From positions 106,835 to 170,834 of the forward strand of contig NZ_CANMSJ010000008.1 in NCBI RefSeq assembly GCF_947500605.1: a DNA stretch of 64,000 nt, given 5' to 3'. This stretch comes from an uncultured Lacinutrix sp. GTDB taxonomy: Bacteria; Bacteroidota; Bacteroidia; Flavobacteriales; Flavobacteriaceae. Below, piece after piece: positions 28,352 to 40,911 of the stretch. Within the stretch, counting starts at the first letter, position 1, and every line of letters begins with the position of its first letter. The notes beneath the pieces are model-generated. The model did no database searches, was not told the DNA's origin, and was given only the letters and a program-made list of their open reading frames with translations. A program made the position numbers and the translations under genes.

Positions 28352-29062
28352 TTAAGCTAAGTATCCTTTTTTAACATCAACAAATGAATGGAAGAACAAC
28401 ATAATTACACCACAAATAAATAACACTGAAGAAGTATAACTTATACTAATATCATCTACAATGTAGTAATAGCCTATTAAAATCAACTCTGAAAACGCTA
28501 TCATAACACATGAAACAAATAGCAAAAGGTACTTTTTGTTTACATTTTGAATGTAGTTTAAAAAAGAAAAAGATAAAACTATAATAACCATTAAACTATA
28601 AAAGAACTCTACAGCTTGCACTAATTCAATAAAATTAGATTCAAAATTTATAGGATTGATAATATTTATTAAAACATAAATCATGTATAAGTCTAATACA
28701 AGTAAAACCATAAACTCGAGTAGATACTTTTTAAATACTAACTTAAAAATAAAGCTTTTAGCAATGTAAAGTATTAAAAAAAGATAAGCCAATATATAAG
28801 CGACATTACAAACGTAATAGGACCAATTTGATTCTGCTCTAAAATCTAAAATATTAGCAATATCTCCTATTGTATAAATTACAAAAAAGGCCGTTAAAAA
28901 TTTGTCTTTATTTTTATTAAAAAACAAATACACTAAAGAGGTTAAAGGCACTACAGATAACTCTAATGTAGAAGACAGCACTTCCAAATCAAAATAATCT
29001 AAAGCTATTACAACAGTAAAAATAGCAATTGCTGCTAGGATTAAAAAAAGAGGTCTAGACAT
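28352..29062 (-). CDS. Multi-pass membrane protein, possible distant YhhN relative, copy 2
   Basis: 236 residues with about eight hydrophobic helices. The stretch VVPLTSLVYLFFNKN followed by YTIGDIANIL is closer than copy 1 to the YhhN pattern, where a G-D pair follows the second helix. The paralogue lies 112 bases downstream. The gap between them shows no clear terminator, so they may be co-transcribed. The family assignment is a guess from short motifs; membrane topology is the only secure statement. Confidence 0.6.
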   Translation of the reverse strand: MSRPLFLILAAIAIFTVVIALDYFDLEVLSSTLELSVVPLTSLVYLFFNKNKDKFLTAFFVIYTIGDIANILDFRAESNWSYYVCNVAYILAYLFLILYIAKSFIFKLVFKKYLLEFMVLLVLDLYMIYVLINIINPINFESNFIELVQAVEFFYSLMVIIVLSFSFLNYIQNVNKKYLLLFVSCVMIAFSELILIGYYYIVDDISISYTSSVLFICGVIMLFFHSFVDVKKGYLA

Positions 29063-29191
29063 TAAACATTCAAGGGATTATCAACTTCCCAAAATAACAA
29101 CTTCCAAGTTTAGGAAACAAATATTTATAATGGATAAATGAAAAAACATTTACTCGTATTCAATTTAAAAGCCTAAAACACAAATACAAGC

Positions 29192-32651
<3,460 letters not shown>

Positions 32652-32654
32652 AAT

Positions 32655-33236
32655 TTATAGCTTAGAAACATCTAACCATTCTGGTGCTGGCAATGGCACA
32701 TGGTTATTCATTTTTTCTAACAATCCATCAATAGTATTATCTACAACAACAGCATCTAAATTTTCTTGTTTTAAAAAGCCTTTCTCTACCATTGTTTTAA
32801 ATTGAGAAATTAAAGCATTGTAATAACCGCTAGTATTTAGAATACCAATAGGCTTGGTATGCAATCCTAACTGTCCCCAAGTTGAGATTTCGAAAAACTC
32901 GTCCATTGTACCAAAACCGCCAGGAATAACTATAAAACCGTCGCTTTTTTCGTATAACTTCACTTTACGATCGTGCATATTACTGGTTACAATTAATTCT
33001 GTTAAGCCTTCACTTACAATTTCTTTTGTCTTTAAAAAATCCGGAATTATCCCAACAACCTTTCCGTTGTTTTCAAGTGCTCCATTAGCAACCGTTCCCA
33101 TAATACCAATTTTGGCGGCACCATAAACTAAAGTTATGTTTTGTTGCGCTAATGTTTTACCTAAAGCATAAGCTTCAGAAATAATTGTATCATCATTTCC
33201 CATGCTTGCGCCACAAAATACTGCTATGCTTTTCAT
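32655..33236 (-). CDS. LOG family protein (TIGR00730), nucleoside 5'-monophosphate phosphoribohydrolase type
   Basis: 193 residues, a complete Rossmann-fold LOG protein. It begins SIAVFCGASMGND, has the phosphate-binding VYGAAKIGIMGTVANGAL, and carries the catalytic motif PGGFGTMDEFFE (about 105-116, with the conserved R93 of MHDRKVKLYEKSD nearby). Family members release free nucleobase from nucleoside monophosphates (cytokinin activation in plants, AMP-type hydrolysis in bacteria). The physiological substrate here is unknown. One-base overlap with prmC upstream. Confidence 0.92.
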   Translation of the reverse strand: MKSIAVFCGASMGNDDTIISEAYALGKTLAQQNITLVYGAAKIGIMGTVANGALENNGKVVGIIPDFLKTKEIVSEGLTELIVTSNMHDRKVKLYEKSDGFIVIPGGFGTMDEFFEISTWGQLGLHTKPIGILNTSGYYNALISQFKTMVEKGFLKQENLDAVVVDNTIDGLLEKMNNHVPLPAPEWLDVSKL

Positions 33237-34105
33237 TATTTATCCGCTTTTATCATTCGGTCTTTACCAAATAAGTCTTTAATTATTTCTACGTTTTTCA
33301 ATCCGAAAGTCTCAACTAGAGTTTTCGTTTCTGGTCCTAAATACTCGTTGATTTCAAAGAATAGTTGTCCGTTTTCTTTCAATTTCTCAACAGCAAATTT
33401 AGTAATTGCGTTATAGAATAATAACGGATTATCATCTTCTACAAACAAAGCCAAATGTGGTTCGTTGTTTAATACGTTGTTTTGTATTTCGGCTTTTTCA
33501 AGATTACGCACGTATGGCGGATTAGATACGATTGTATCGAATTTTAAATCTTGAAATAACAGTTCCCATTGCGGTTTATCTAAAATACTACCTTCTATAA
33601 ACTCAACGTTTACTTCATTTAAAACAGCGTTTTCTTTTGCTTTTTTTATCGCTTTCGCGGAAACATCCATTGCAGAAACCTGTGCATTACCAATGTTTTT
33701 AGCTAACGAAATTGCAATACAACCACTTCCTGTACCAATATCTAAAATTGAAGGTTTATCATTTTTACTTCGTTCTGAATGACAATCGATAATTAATTGT
33801 ACTAATTCTTCCGTTTCTGGTCTTGGAATTAATGTGTTTTCATCCACTTTAAATGGTAAACCATAAAATTCTGTTTCGCCTAAAATGTATTGAATGGGCT
33901 TTTCGTTTTTTAAAGCTTCTAAAGCATCAAAAATAGGTTGTTGCTCTTCTTTTGTAATAGATAAATCTCTATCTAATGCCAATGCAAAACGTGTAATGCT
34001 ATAAAATGCATCTGTACATAAAAAGAAGAAACTAGTAACCTCTTCTTTACCGTAGATTGCATCTAAGGTTTCATGAAATATATTTTCTAAGTCTTTTACT
34101 AACAC
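33236..34105 (-). CDS. prmC: Peptide chain release factor N5-glutamine methyltransferase PrmC
   Basis: 289 residues, normal length. It methylates the GGQ glutamine of release factors RF1 and RF2 using S-adenosylmethionine. The N-terminal substrate-recognition helices (1-85) precede the Rossmann methyltransferase domain, with SAM motif ILDIGTGSGCIAISLAK and the catalytic NPPYV. The IPRPETEEL stretch between the domains is characteristic. It starts 25 bases after the GNAT gene and overlaps the LOG gene by one base. It contains one copy of the repeated TTTCCGCGAAAGCGATAA motif (33646-33663, minus strand sense). Confidence 0.95.
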   Translation of the reverse strand: MLVKDLENIFHETLDAIYGKEEVTSFFFLCTDAFYSITRFALALDRDLSITKEEQQPIFDALEALKNEKPIQYILGETEFYGLPFKVDENTLIPRPETEELVQLIIDCHSERSKNDKPSILDIGTGSGCIAISLAKNIGNAQVSAMDVSAKAIKKAKENAVLNEVNVEFIEGSILDKPQWELLFQDLKFDTIVSNPPYVRNLEKAEIQNNVLNNEPHLALFVEDDNPLLFYNAITKFAVEKLKENGQLFFEINEYLGPETKTLVETFGLKNVEIIKDLFGKDRMIKADK

Positions 34106-34130
34106 AATCTCTGTTTATTCTTTTCTTAAT

Positions 34131-34622
34131 TTATAAATCTTTAATCATCCAAATACCACAGTTAAAATGTCCTGTTTCTCCCAAAGGTGCATTTAAATGC
34201 TTAAAACCATTAGTTTCGTATATATGAATAGCTTCTTTTAACTCCGGAATTGTTTCTAAATAACATTGCTTAAAACCTAAAGCCTTCGCTTTTTCTAAAC
34301 ATTTTAAAAACATCTTTTTACCATAACCTTTACCACGAACTTTCGACGAAAAATACATTTTCTGAATTTCGCATACATCGTCCTCCATTCCATTTAAAGG
34401 TTTTAAACCTCCTCCACCTTCTACAACACCATCTACAGTAACCACATAATATACTTCTCTTGTTTTACTATAAGATTCAAACATTTTAGGTGTTTCGCTA
34501 TCTGCGTATGCTGTACCAACTAATGGCAGCTTATATTCAATAAAAACGGTACGTATAACGCTTTCAATCTGAGCATTATCTTCCGCTTTAATTTCTCTTA
34601 TTACAATATTATTATTACTCAC
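34131..34622 (-). CDS. GNAT family N-acetyltransferase
   Basis: 163 residues starting with GTG (34620-34622). Acetyl-CoA-binding motif A reads KVRGKGYGKKMFLKCLEKA (near 94-112, pattern R/Q-x-x-G-x-G/A), followed by the C-terminal YETNGFKHL typical of GNAT motif B. VVEGGGGLKPL gives beta-strand 4. The acceptor cannot be predicted. It leads the GNAT-prmC-LOG-lipoprotein-ligA run and diverges from the lipoprotein-ribD operon across a 74-base gap. Confidence 0.88.
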   Translation of the reverse strand: MSNNNIVIREIKAEDNAQIESVIRTVFIEYKLPLVGTAYADSETPKMFESYSKTREVYYVVTVDGVVEGGGGLKPLNGMEDDVCEIQKMYFSSKVRGKGYGKKMFLKCLEKAKALGFKQCYLETIPELKEAIHIYETNGFKHLNAPLGETGHFNCGIWMIKDL

Positions 34623-34696
34623 GATATTATAGTATTTTTACCCAGTATTTAAAGGTTGAAGATACAGTAATACCAAACAAATTAAAAAATTTCAAG

Positions 34697-35152
34697 ATGA
34701 AGAAACTCATAATCTTATTAACAATTACAGTTTGTTTTTTAAGTTGCTCGATTAAAGAAAAACCAGAATTTTTACGTGTAGAAAATATTGAAGTTGCAGA
34801 TTCTAATTCAGAATTTATAATACTAACTGCTGATGCTTTTTTTAACAACCCAAATAGCGTTGGCGGAAAATTAGAAACCGAAGGCATTACAATTACTGTA
34901 AACGATATAGAAGTTGCAACTGTCTCTTCTAAGGAGTTCGATGTGCCTTCTAAAAAGGAATTTTCTATTCCATTATCGGCAAATATTCCAACTAATAAAT
35001 TATTAAACCTTAATAATTTGAGTAGTGTTTTAAGCAGTATGCTTAATAAATCTATGAAAGTGCAATATAAAGGTGTCATTAAATATAAAGTATTTGGTTT
35101 TTCGCATAAATACGATGTGGATGAAATTGAAGACGTAAAGATTAAACTATAA
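34697..35152 (+). CDS. LEA type 2 (WHy-like) lipoprotein
   Basis: 151 residues. Lipoprotein signal with lipobox VCFLSC (cysteine 17). The mature part is a single beta-sandwich resembling the LEA14/WHy fold: FLRVENIEVADSNSE, then DAFFNNPNSVGGKLETEG (the N-x-N/P-N of LEA2 proteins), ending FGFSHKYDVDEIEDVKIKL. Such proteins are proposed to act in envelope stress protection but the role is not proven. It precedes ribD by 2 bases in a likely operon. Confidence 0.78.
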   Translation: MKKLIILLTITVCFLSCSIKEKPEFLRVENIEVADSNSEFIILTADAFFNNPNSVGGKLETEGITITVNDIEVATVSSKEFDVPSKKEFSIPLSANIPTNKLLNLNNLSSVLSSMLNKSMKVQYKGVIKYKVFGFSHKYDVDEIEDVKIKL

Positions 35153-35154
35153 TA

Positions 35155-36150
35155 TTGACTACGCACCAAACATACATGCAACGCGCAATACAAATTGCGA
35201 ATAACGGATTAGGCACAACACGCCCAAACCCAATGGTTGGTGCTGTAATTGTATATAACAATAAAATTATTGGAGAAGGTTTTACTAGCAAATATGGTGG
35301 TAATCATGCCGAAGTTAATGCTATTAACTCCGTTACAGATAAATCGCTTTTAGCAAAAAGCACTATTTATGTTACACTTGAACCTTGTTCTCATTACGGA
35401 AAAACACCGCCTTGTAGCGATTTAATATTACATCATAAAATACCAAATGTGGTTATTGGTTGTGTAGATGATAATCCTGAGGTTGCTGGAAAAGGCATAA
35501 AAAAACTAATGGAAGCTGGCTGCAATGTTACAATTGGTATTTTAGAAAAAGAATGTAAAGATCACCACAAACGTTTTTTCACGTTTCACAACAAAAAACG
35601 TCCTTACATTATATTAAAATGGGCAGAAACTAACGATGGTTTTATTGCTCCTACTTCTAGAGACGAACAAAAACCAGTTTGGATAACTAACCAATTATCG
35701 AGACAATTAGTCCATAAATGGAGAGCAGAAGAACAAGCGATTTTGGTTGGTGCGAATACAGTTTTACAAGATAATCCTAGTTTAACTGTTCGCGATTGGA
35801 CAGGAGAAAACCCGATTCGTGTAGTTTTAGATAAAAATAACAAACTACCAAAAAATCTTTCAGTTTTTAATTCTGAAGCCGAAACTATTATTCTAAAAGA
35901 AGATACTGCTAAAAGTATTTGTGATACTTTATTTACAAGTAACATTAATTCTATTATAATTGAAGGTGGCTCAAAGACACTTCAACTTTTTATAGATGAA
36001 GGGCTTTGGGATGAAGCAAGACTATTTAAAGGGAATACCGAATTTAAAACAGGTGTTAAAGCGCCTAGATTTTCAGGGACATTAATTTCTGAAGAAAAGA
36101 TATTAGACGATACATTAAGAATTTATAAAAACAATTGTCAGTTCGAGTGA
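35155..36150 (+). CDS. ribD: Bifunctional riboflavin biosynthesis deaminase/reductase RibD
   Basis: 331 residues, start TTG at 35155 two bases after the preceding stop. The zinc deaminase domain has H51-A-E53 (NHAEVN) and the two cysteines C78 and C87 in EPCSHYGKTPPCSD. The reductase half (about 150-331) carries PYIILKWAETNDGFIA, AILVGANTVLQDNPSLTVR and IIIEGGSKTLQLFI. It converts the pyrimidine intermediate of riboflavin synthesis in two steps. The reductase domain is at the short end for the family but all core motifs are present. Confidence 0.94.
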   Translation: MTTHQTYMQRAIQIANNGLGTTRPNPMVGAVIVYNNKIIGEGFTSKYGGNHAEVNAINSVTDKSLLAKSTIYVTLEPCSHYGKTPPCSDLILHHKIPNVVIGCVDDNPEVAGKGIKKLMEAGCNVTIGILEKECKDHHKRFFTFHNKKRPYIILKWAETNDGFIAPTSRDEQKPVWITNQLSRQLVHKWRAEEQAILVGANTVLQDNPSLTVRDWTGENPIRVVLDKNNKLPKNLSVFNSEAETIILKEDTAKSICDTLFTSNINSIIIEGGSKTLQLFIDEGLWDEARLFKGNTEFKTGVKAPRFSGTLISEEKILDDTLRIYKNNCQFE

Positions 36151-36255
36151 TTCTGTTTTTTTTGATCAGAATTGTATCGAGAACCTCTTAAAGACTTCTT
36201 CATTCATTTTTTGTGCCTCAAAAAGAAATTACTCAAAAGCGACTTAAAACTAACT

Positions 36256-36867
36256 ATGATAAAAACAATAATATTCGATTTCGGAGACGTATTCATAAAC
36301 CTTGATAAAGAAGGTGCAATGACAAATGCTTTAGAGTTATTCGAAATGGAAGAACTTTCTGAAGATTTAATAGCAATAAACGCGCTTTACGAGCAAGGCC
36401 TTTTGTCTACAGATGAATTTATCGATTTCTATCGTGAAAACTTCCCGAAATTATCGAAACAAGAACTTATTGAGGCTTGGAATTTTATCATATGCGATTT
36501 CCCAACAAAAAGATTAGCGTTTATAGAGCAATTAGCAAAAGACAAAAAATACAATCTTATTCTATTAAGTAACACAAACGAGCTACATATAGACTGTATA
36601 AAAGAGCATATTTCATTTTATGATGATTTTAAAGCTGCTTTCAACAAATTTTATTTGTCTCATGAAATTATGCTAAGAAAACCAAATGCAGATATTTTTG
36701 AATTTGTATTAAAAGAAAACAAACTAAAACCTGAAGATTGCCTTTTTATAGACGATACTTTAGAGAATACAGAAGCTGCAGCAAAACTTGGTATCAATGT
36801 TTGGAATAACGATCCAAAAACAGAAGGTATTGTAGATTTATTCACCATTAAAAGTGATCTTTTTTGA
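36256..36867 (+). CDS. HAD superfamily hydrolase
   Basis: 203 residues from ATG 36256, chosen because the HAD motif I (FDFGDVF, with nucleophile D) starts six residues later; an upstream ATG at 36172 would add 28 unrelated residues. Motif II is LLSNTNELH, motif III includes LRKPNADIF (K), and motif IV is CLFIDDTLENTEAA. The helical cap of the subfamily I type lies between motifs I and II. Likely a small-molecule phosphatase; the substrate is unknown. Its stop overlaps the start of the EamA gene by 4 bases. Confidence 0.9.
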   Translation: MIKTIIFDFGDVFINLDKEGAMTNALELFEMEELSEDLIAINALYEQGLLSTDEFIDFYRENFPKLSKQELIEAWNFIICDFPTKRLAFIEQLAKDKKYNLILLSNTNELHIDCIKEHISFYDDFKAAFNKFYLSHEIMLRKPNADIFEFVLKENKLKPEDCLFIDDTLENTEAAAKLGINVWNNDPKTEGIVDLFTIKSDLF

Positions 36868-37727
36868 TATACTTATTACTTAGCATCCTTGCCTCTACTC
36901 TTATATTTGTAATTTTTACATTATTAGGGAAGTACAAGATTAATACACTTCAAGCCATTGTTGTAAATTATTTTACAGCATTTATTACAGGTGTACTAAG
37001 CTCTACAGAAACTATAAGCTTTAAAAAGGTTATTAATGAAGATTGGATTTATGGTGCAATTTTCCTAGGCTTCCTTTTTATCTCTATTTTTAATGTTATG
37101 GCATTAACAGCACAACGTAACGGATTATCTGTTGCCTCTGTTGCAAGTAAAATGAGCGTTGTAATTCCTATTGTATTTGGAATATATGCTTATAACGAAA
37201 GTTTAACCATAATAAAAACCATAGGCATCTTATTAGCGTTATTTGCAGTCTATTTAACCTCTGTAAAAGCTAAAACTGGTAAAGTGAGTCTTAAAAACTT
37301 ATGGCTTCCTATTTTGTTATTCTTTGGTTCAGGAACTATTGATACTACAATAAAATACATTGAAACATCATACGTATCAAACAATGGTATTCCAATATTT
37401 TCGGCTACTATATTTGCTATTGCCGGTATTATAGGTATCGTTATTCTTTCCGCGAAAGCGATAACAGGAAAAATAAAATTCGATTACAGAAGTATTTTTG
37501 GCGGTATTATTTTAGGTATTGTAAATTACTACTCCATATACATGCTGTTAAAAGCATTGCAAGTAGATAGCTTTGAAAGCTCCAGTATTTTTACTATTAA
37601 CAATGTAGCCATAGTAATGCTTTCCACAATACTTGGCCTTTTATTTTTTAAAGAAAAATTAAGCCTTAAAAACTGGTTTGGAATTGCAATTGCTATTTTC
37701 TCAATTGTATTAGTAACTTTAGCATAA
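36864..37727 (+). CDS. EamA/DMT family transporter
   Basis: 287 residues, start TTG at 36864 overlapping the HAD stop. Ten hydrophobic helices are visible in two five-helix halves, the second half repeating the first (LLALFAVYLTSV and AIAIFSIVLVTLA end each half). This is the drug/metabolite transporter fold in the inner membrane. Substrate and direction are unknown. Start codon and one-base overlap with the next gene place it firmly in the ribD operon. It contains a copy of the repeated TTTCCGCGAAAGCGATAA motif at 37447-37464. Confidence 0.87.
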   Translation: MIYLLLSILASTLIFVIFTLLGKYKINTLQAIVVNYFTAFITGVLSSTETISFKKVINEDWIYGAIFLGFLFISIFNVMALTAQRNGLSVASVASKMSVVIPIVFGIYAYNESLTIIKTIGILLALFAVYLTSVKAKTGKVSLKNLWLPILLFFGSGTIDTTIKYIETSYVSNNGIPIFSATIFAIAGIIGIVILSAKAITGKIKFDYRSIFGGIILGIVNYYSIYMLLKALQVDSFESSSIFTINNVAIVMLSTILGLLFFKEKLSLKNWFGIAIAIFSIVLVTLA

Positions 37728-38353
37728 TGGAAGAAAGCGTAAACGATACTTATAAAACGATTCTAAAGCCTTCGGAAGAAGTGCTTTTTAAGGATAAAAA
37801 CTCTAAGTTTTACAGCTATGCTTTTCCTCTAACAAGCGAGGATAATGTGAAAGATTATCTTGAAGATTTAAAAAAACAACATCAAAAGGCTGGACATTTT
37901 TGTTATGCATACCAAATTGGTAAAGAGGAAAGCACTATAACCTATCGCGCAAATGACGATGGAGAGCCTAACAACAGTGCTGGGCTGCCTATTTACGGGC
38001 AAATACAATCGTTTGATGTTACCAATATACTAATAGTTGTTGTACGCTATTTTGGAGGTGTAAAATTAGGCGTTGGCGGCTTAATTAACGCTTATAAAAC
38101 AGGAGCCCAATTAGCTTTAGAAGCTTCCAGAATACAAGAACTCACCATTAATATCGATTTTCTAATAAAATTCGAATACGAATTAATGAACAAAGTGATG
38201 CGCGTTATTAAAGAAAAGAACTTAAACATCACCAATCAAAAACTAGAATTAGATTGTGAAATAACAATTTCCGTTAGAAAAAAAGAAGCAGAAAGCATCT
38301 TCGAAATTTTCGAATCTATATATAAGGTTAAAATAAAAAAGCTTGATAACTAA
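37727..38353 (+). CDS. IMPACT/YigZ family protein
   Basis: 208 residues. The N-terminal UPF0029 domain shows SKFYSYAFPL, the conserved HFCYAYQIG, and the signature RANDDGEPNNSAGLPIYGQI followed by VVVRYFGGVKLGVGGLINAY. A shorter alpha/beta domain (about 135-208) follows. Bacterial members are annotated as YigZ; related eukaryotic IMPACT proteins modulate translation control, but the bacterial role is not established. Its ATG overlaps the stop of the EamA gene (TAATG), so it is the last gene of the operon. Confidence 0.92.
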   Translation: MEESVNDTYKTILKPSEEVLFKDKNSKFYSYAFPLTSEDNVKDYLEDLKKQHQKAGHFCYAYQIGKEESTITYRANDDGEPNNSAGLPIYGQIQSFDVTNILIVVVRYFGGVKLGVGGLINAYKTGAQLALEASRIQELTINIDFLIKFEYELMNKVMRVIKEKNLNITNQKLELDCEITISVRKKEAESIFEIFESIYKVKIKKLDN

Positions 38354-38361
38354 ATTTTAAA

Positions 38362-38760
38362 TTACTTTTTTAAAGCTTCTAAAAAATATTTTGGAGGTCG
38401 TGTTGGTCTATTCGTCTTTAAATCAACAAATACTAAAACCACATTTGCTGTCGATAAAATTTCACCAAGATTATTAGTAATTTCAAAGTCAAATTCGGCC
38501 TTTACAGTAGGCTCTTTTTTAAGCATGGTTTTAACCGTAATTACGTCATCATATTTGATTGATTTCTTATATTTTACACTTAGTGACGCCACAGGAAGAC
38601 CTACTCCAGATTCTTCCATTTTCTTGTAAGAAACACCTAGTTTTCGCAACCACTCAATACGAGCTATTTCTAGATATAATGCGTAGTTTCCATGATGAAC
38701 AACACCCATCTGATCGGTTTCGGCATAACGTACTCTAATATCAATTTTATCTGACTTCAT
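38362..38760 (-). CDS. Acyl-CoA thioesterase, YbgC/FadM hotdog type
   Basis: 132 residues, one hotdog domain. The catalytic signature RVRYAETDQMGVVHHGNYALY includes the D of the 4HBT family (ETDQMG); the helix ARIEWLRKLG follows. It hydrolyses acyl-CoA or related thioesters in the cytoplasm; the chain-length preference is not readable. It is convergent with the YigZ gene (8 bases between stops) and divergent from dnaA across about 190 bases. Confidence 0.92.
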   Translation of the reverse strand: MKSDKIDIRVRYAETDQMGVVHHGNYALYLEIARIEWLRKLGVSYKKMEESGVGLPVASLSVKYKKSIKYDDVITVKTMLKKEPTVKAEFDFEITNNLGEILSTANVVLVFVDLKTNRPTRPPKYFLEALKK

Positions 38761-38950
38761 CTCTATAATTGTAAATTATTTTTTGTAGTTTCGTTTGAGT
38801 TGTCAGTATGAGGAAAAAAAACTAAACATTCAATAGTAATTCATTTTTTTTTTAAGTTTTTTGTTCACATATTTGCCACGCACAAAACAGATGATAAAAG
38901 TTCCAAAAACTTGTCTGCAATTAACTAACAAAAAACACAAAATTTTAACA

Positions 38951-40378
38951 ATGAGTATAACTGCGCAATCGGTATGGAATAACTGTCTCAATTTTATAAA
39001 AGACAATATTCAACCTCAAGCATATAAAACTTGGTTCGAACCGATCATGGCAGTGAAGCTTACAGATAATGCTTTAAGTGTTCAGGTGCCCAGTAAATTC
39101 TTTTACGAGTGGCTAGAAGAACATTATGTTAAAATTTTAAAAGTAGCACTTACAAAAGAATTAGGGGAAACTGCCAAACTTGTTTACATTATTAAAATGG
39201 AAAACACTTATGGTAATAAACAACCTTTTACAGAGAAGATACCAAGTTCTAATCGTTCGGCGGTTAAGTCTCAAGATGTAGATGTGCCTTTAAAAAATAG
39301 AGATAGAGAATTACGTAATCCATTTGTTATTCCTGGAATTCGTAATGTAAAAATAGAATCTCAACTTAATCCTAACTACAATTTCGATAACTTTTTAGAA
39401 GGTGACTCTAACCGTTTAGCACGTAGTGCAGGTTTAGCTGTTTCGGCAAAGCCAGGTGGAACGTCTTTTAATCCGTTATTAATTTTTGGTGGTGTTGGAT
39501 TAGGAAAAACACATTTAGCACATGCTATTGGTGTTGATATAAAAGATAAATACCCTGAAAAAACAGTTTTATATATTTCTGCTGAAAAATTCACACAACA
39601 GTATATAGACTCTGTTAAGAAGAATAATAGAAACGATTTTATTCATTTCTATCAATTAATAGATGTATTGGTTATTGATGATGTACAATTCCTATCTGGA
39701 AAGTCTGGAACACAGGATGTATTTTTCCATATTTTCAACCACTTACATCAAAATGGGAAGCAAGTTATTTTAACAAGTGACAAAGCTCCTGTAGATATGC
39801 AAGATATAGAGCAACGTTTATTGTCTCGTTTTAAATGGGGATTAAGCGCAGAGCTTCAAACTCCAGATTTTGAAACGCGTGTTTCTATATTAAAAAACAA
39901 ATTATATCGTGATGGTGTAGAAATGCCTGATGATATTATAGAATATGTTGCAAAGCATATTAAATCTAATATTCGTGAACTTGAAGGTGCAATTATATCT
40001 TTAATAGCACAATCGTCTTTCAATAAAAAAGAGATTAATATTGAGCTAGCTAAACAAGTAGTTGAAAAGTTTGTAAAGAACACAAAACGTGAAGTTTCTA
40101 TAGATTATATACAAAAAGTTGTATCAGATTATTTCCAAATGGATGTAGATACACTTCAATCTAAAACTAGAAAACGTCATATTGTACAAGCGAGACAATT
40201 AGCTATGTTTTTTGCTAAGAAATTAACAAAAGCATCTTTAGCAAGTATTGGTTCTCAAATTGGAAAACGTGATCATGCTACTGTATTACATGCTTGTAAA
40301 ACGGTTGACAACTTATCTTCTACAGATAAGCAGTTTAGAAAGTACGTTGAAGATTTGACAAAAAAGCTGTCTGTCTAA
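38951..40378 (+). CDS. dnaA: Chromosomal replication initiator DnaA
   Basis: 475 residues from ATG 38951, chosen because MSITAQSVWNNCLNF is the family N-terminus; a TTG at 38861 would add 30 unrelated residues. Domain I (1-90), linker, AAA+ domain with Walker A GGVGLGKTH and Walker B DVLVIDDVQFL, arginine-rich sensor II region FKWGLSAELQTPDFETR. Domain IV binds DnaA boxes with the signature IGKRDHATVLHACK. It opens replication origins using ATP. I see no cluster of DnaA boxes beside it, so the origin may lie elsewhere. Confidence 0.97.
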   Translation: MSITAQSVWNNCLNFIKDNIQPQAYKTWFEPIMAVKLTDNALSVQVPSKFFYEWLEEHYVKILKVALTKELGETAKLVYIIKMENTYGNKQPFTEKIPSSNRSAVKSQDVDVPLKNRDRELRNPFVIPGIRNVKIESQLNPNYNFDNFLEGDSNRLARSAGLAVSAKPGGTSFNPLLIFGGVGLGKTHLAHAIGVDIKDKYPEKTVLYISAEKFTQQYIDSVKKNNRNDFIHFYQLIDVLVIDDVQFLSGKSGTQDVFFHIFNHLHQNGKQVILTSDKAPVDMQDIEQRLLSRFKWGLSAELQTPDFETRVSILKNKLYRDGVEMPDDIIEYVAKHIKSNIRELEGAIISLIAQSSFNKKEINIELAKQVVEKFVKNTKREVSIDYIQKVVSDYFQMDVDTLQSKTRKRHIVQARQLAMFFAKKLTKASLASIGSQIGKRDHATVLHACKTVDNLSSTDKQFRKYVEDLTKKLSV

Positions 40379-40393
40379 AAAATAGCCTAAATT

Positions 40394-40852
40394 ATGATTA
40401 GAATTTTAATGGTTTGCCTCGGAAACATCTGTCGCTCACCACTAGCTCATGGTATCTTAGATTCTAAACTTAATACTAAACATTTTGAGGTAGATTCTGC
40501 TGGTACTAGCAATTATCATATAGATAGTTTACCAGACAAACGCTCTATTGCTGTAGCAAGAAAAAACAACTTAGACATTACCAACCAACGTGGCAGACAA
40601 TTTATAGTTGAAGATTTTGAAACGTATGATTACATCTACGTAATGGATAAATCTAACTTTGAGAATGTTATAAAAATGGCTCGTAATGTAGAAGACATTG
40701 CTAAAGTGAAGCTTATTTTAAACGAGAGCCATCCAGATAAAGATCTAGAAGTTCCAGACCCTTATTATGGAGGAGATTCTGGTTTTGATGATGTTTTTAA
40801 CATGCTAGACGAAGCATGTACTATTATAGCACAAAGACTTAAAGACAAATAA
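40394..40852 (+). CDS. Low-molecular-weight protein tyrosine phosphatase
   Basis: 152 residues, normal length. The active-site loop CLGNICRS (C8 to R14, pattern C-x5-R) follows the first strand, and the general acid aspartate sits in the late DPYYGG motif. Cytoplasmic dephosphorylation of tyrosine in proteins is the family activity; no partner kinase gene adjoins it. It starts 16 bases after dnaA, so it is probably transcribed with dnaA and perhaps with the methyltransferase gene that follows. Confidence 0.93.
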   Translation: MIRILMVCLGNICRSPLAHGILDSKLNTKHFEVDSAGTSNYHIDSLPDKRSIAVARKNNLDITNQRGRQFIVEDFETYDYIYVMDKSNFENVIKMARNVEDIAKVKLILNESHPDKDLEVPDPYYGGDSGFDDVFNMLDEACTIIAQRLKDK

Positions 40853-40911
40853 CCAAGTTATTATATTGCATTAACTTAGTTATAAATTACCAATTATTAT
40901 TACTCGATAAT

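Noticed and set aside
34627..35193. Antisense open frame of 188 codons opposite the LEA-like lipoprotein gene
   Set aside because: It has no recognisable domain and low-complexity composition, and the + strand gene has a proper lipoprotein signal, operon spacing and a recognisable fold.
38761..38950. Replication origin next to dnaA
   Set aside because: No cluster of DnaA boxes is visible; a single weak match is not enough.
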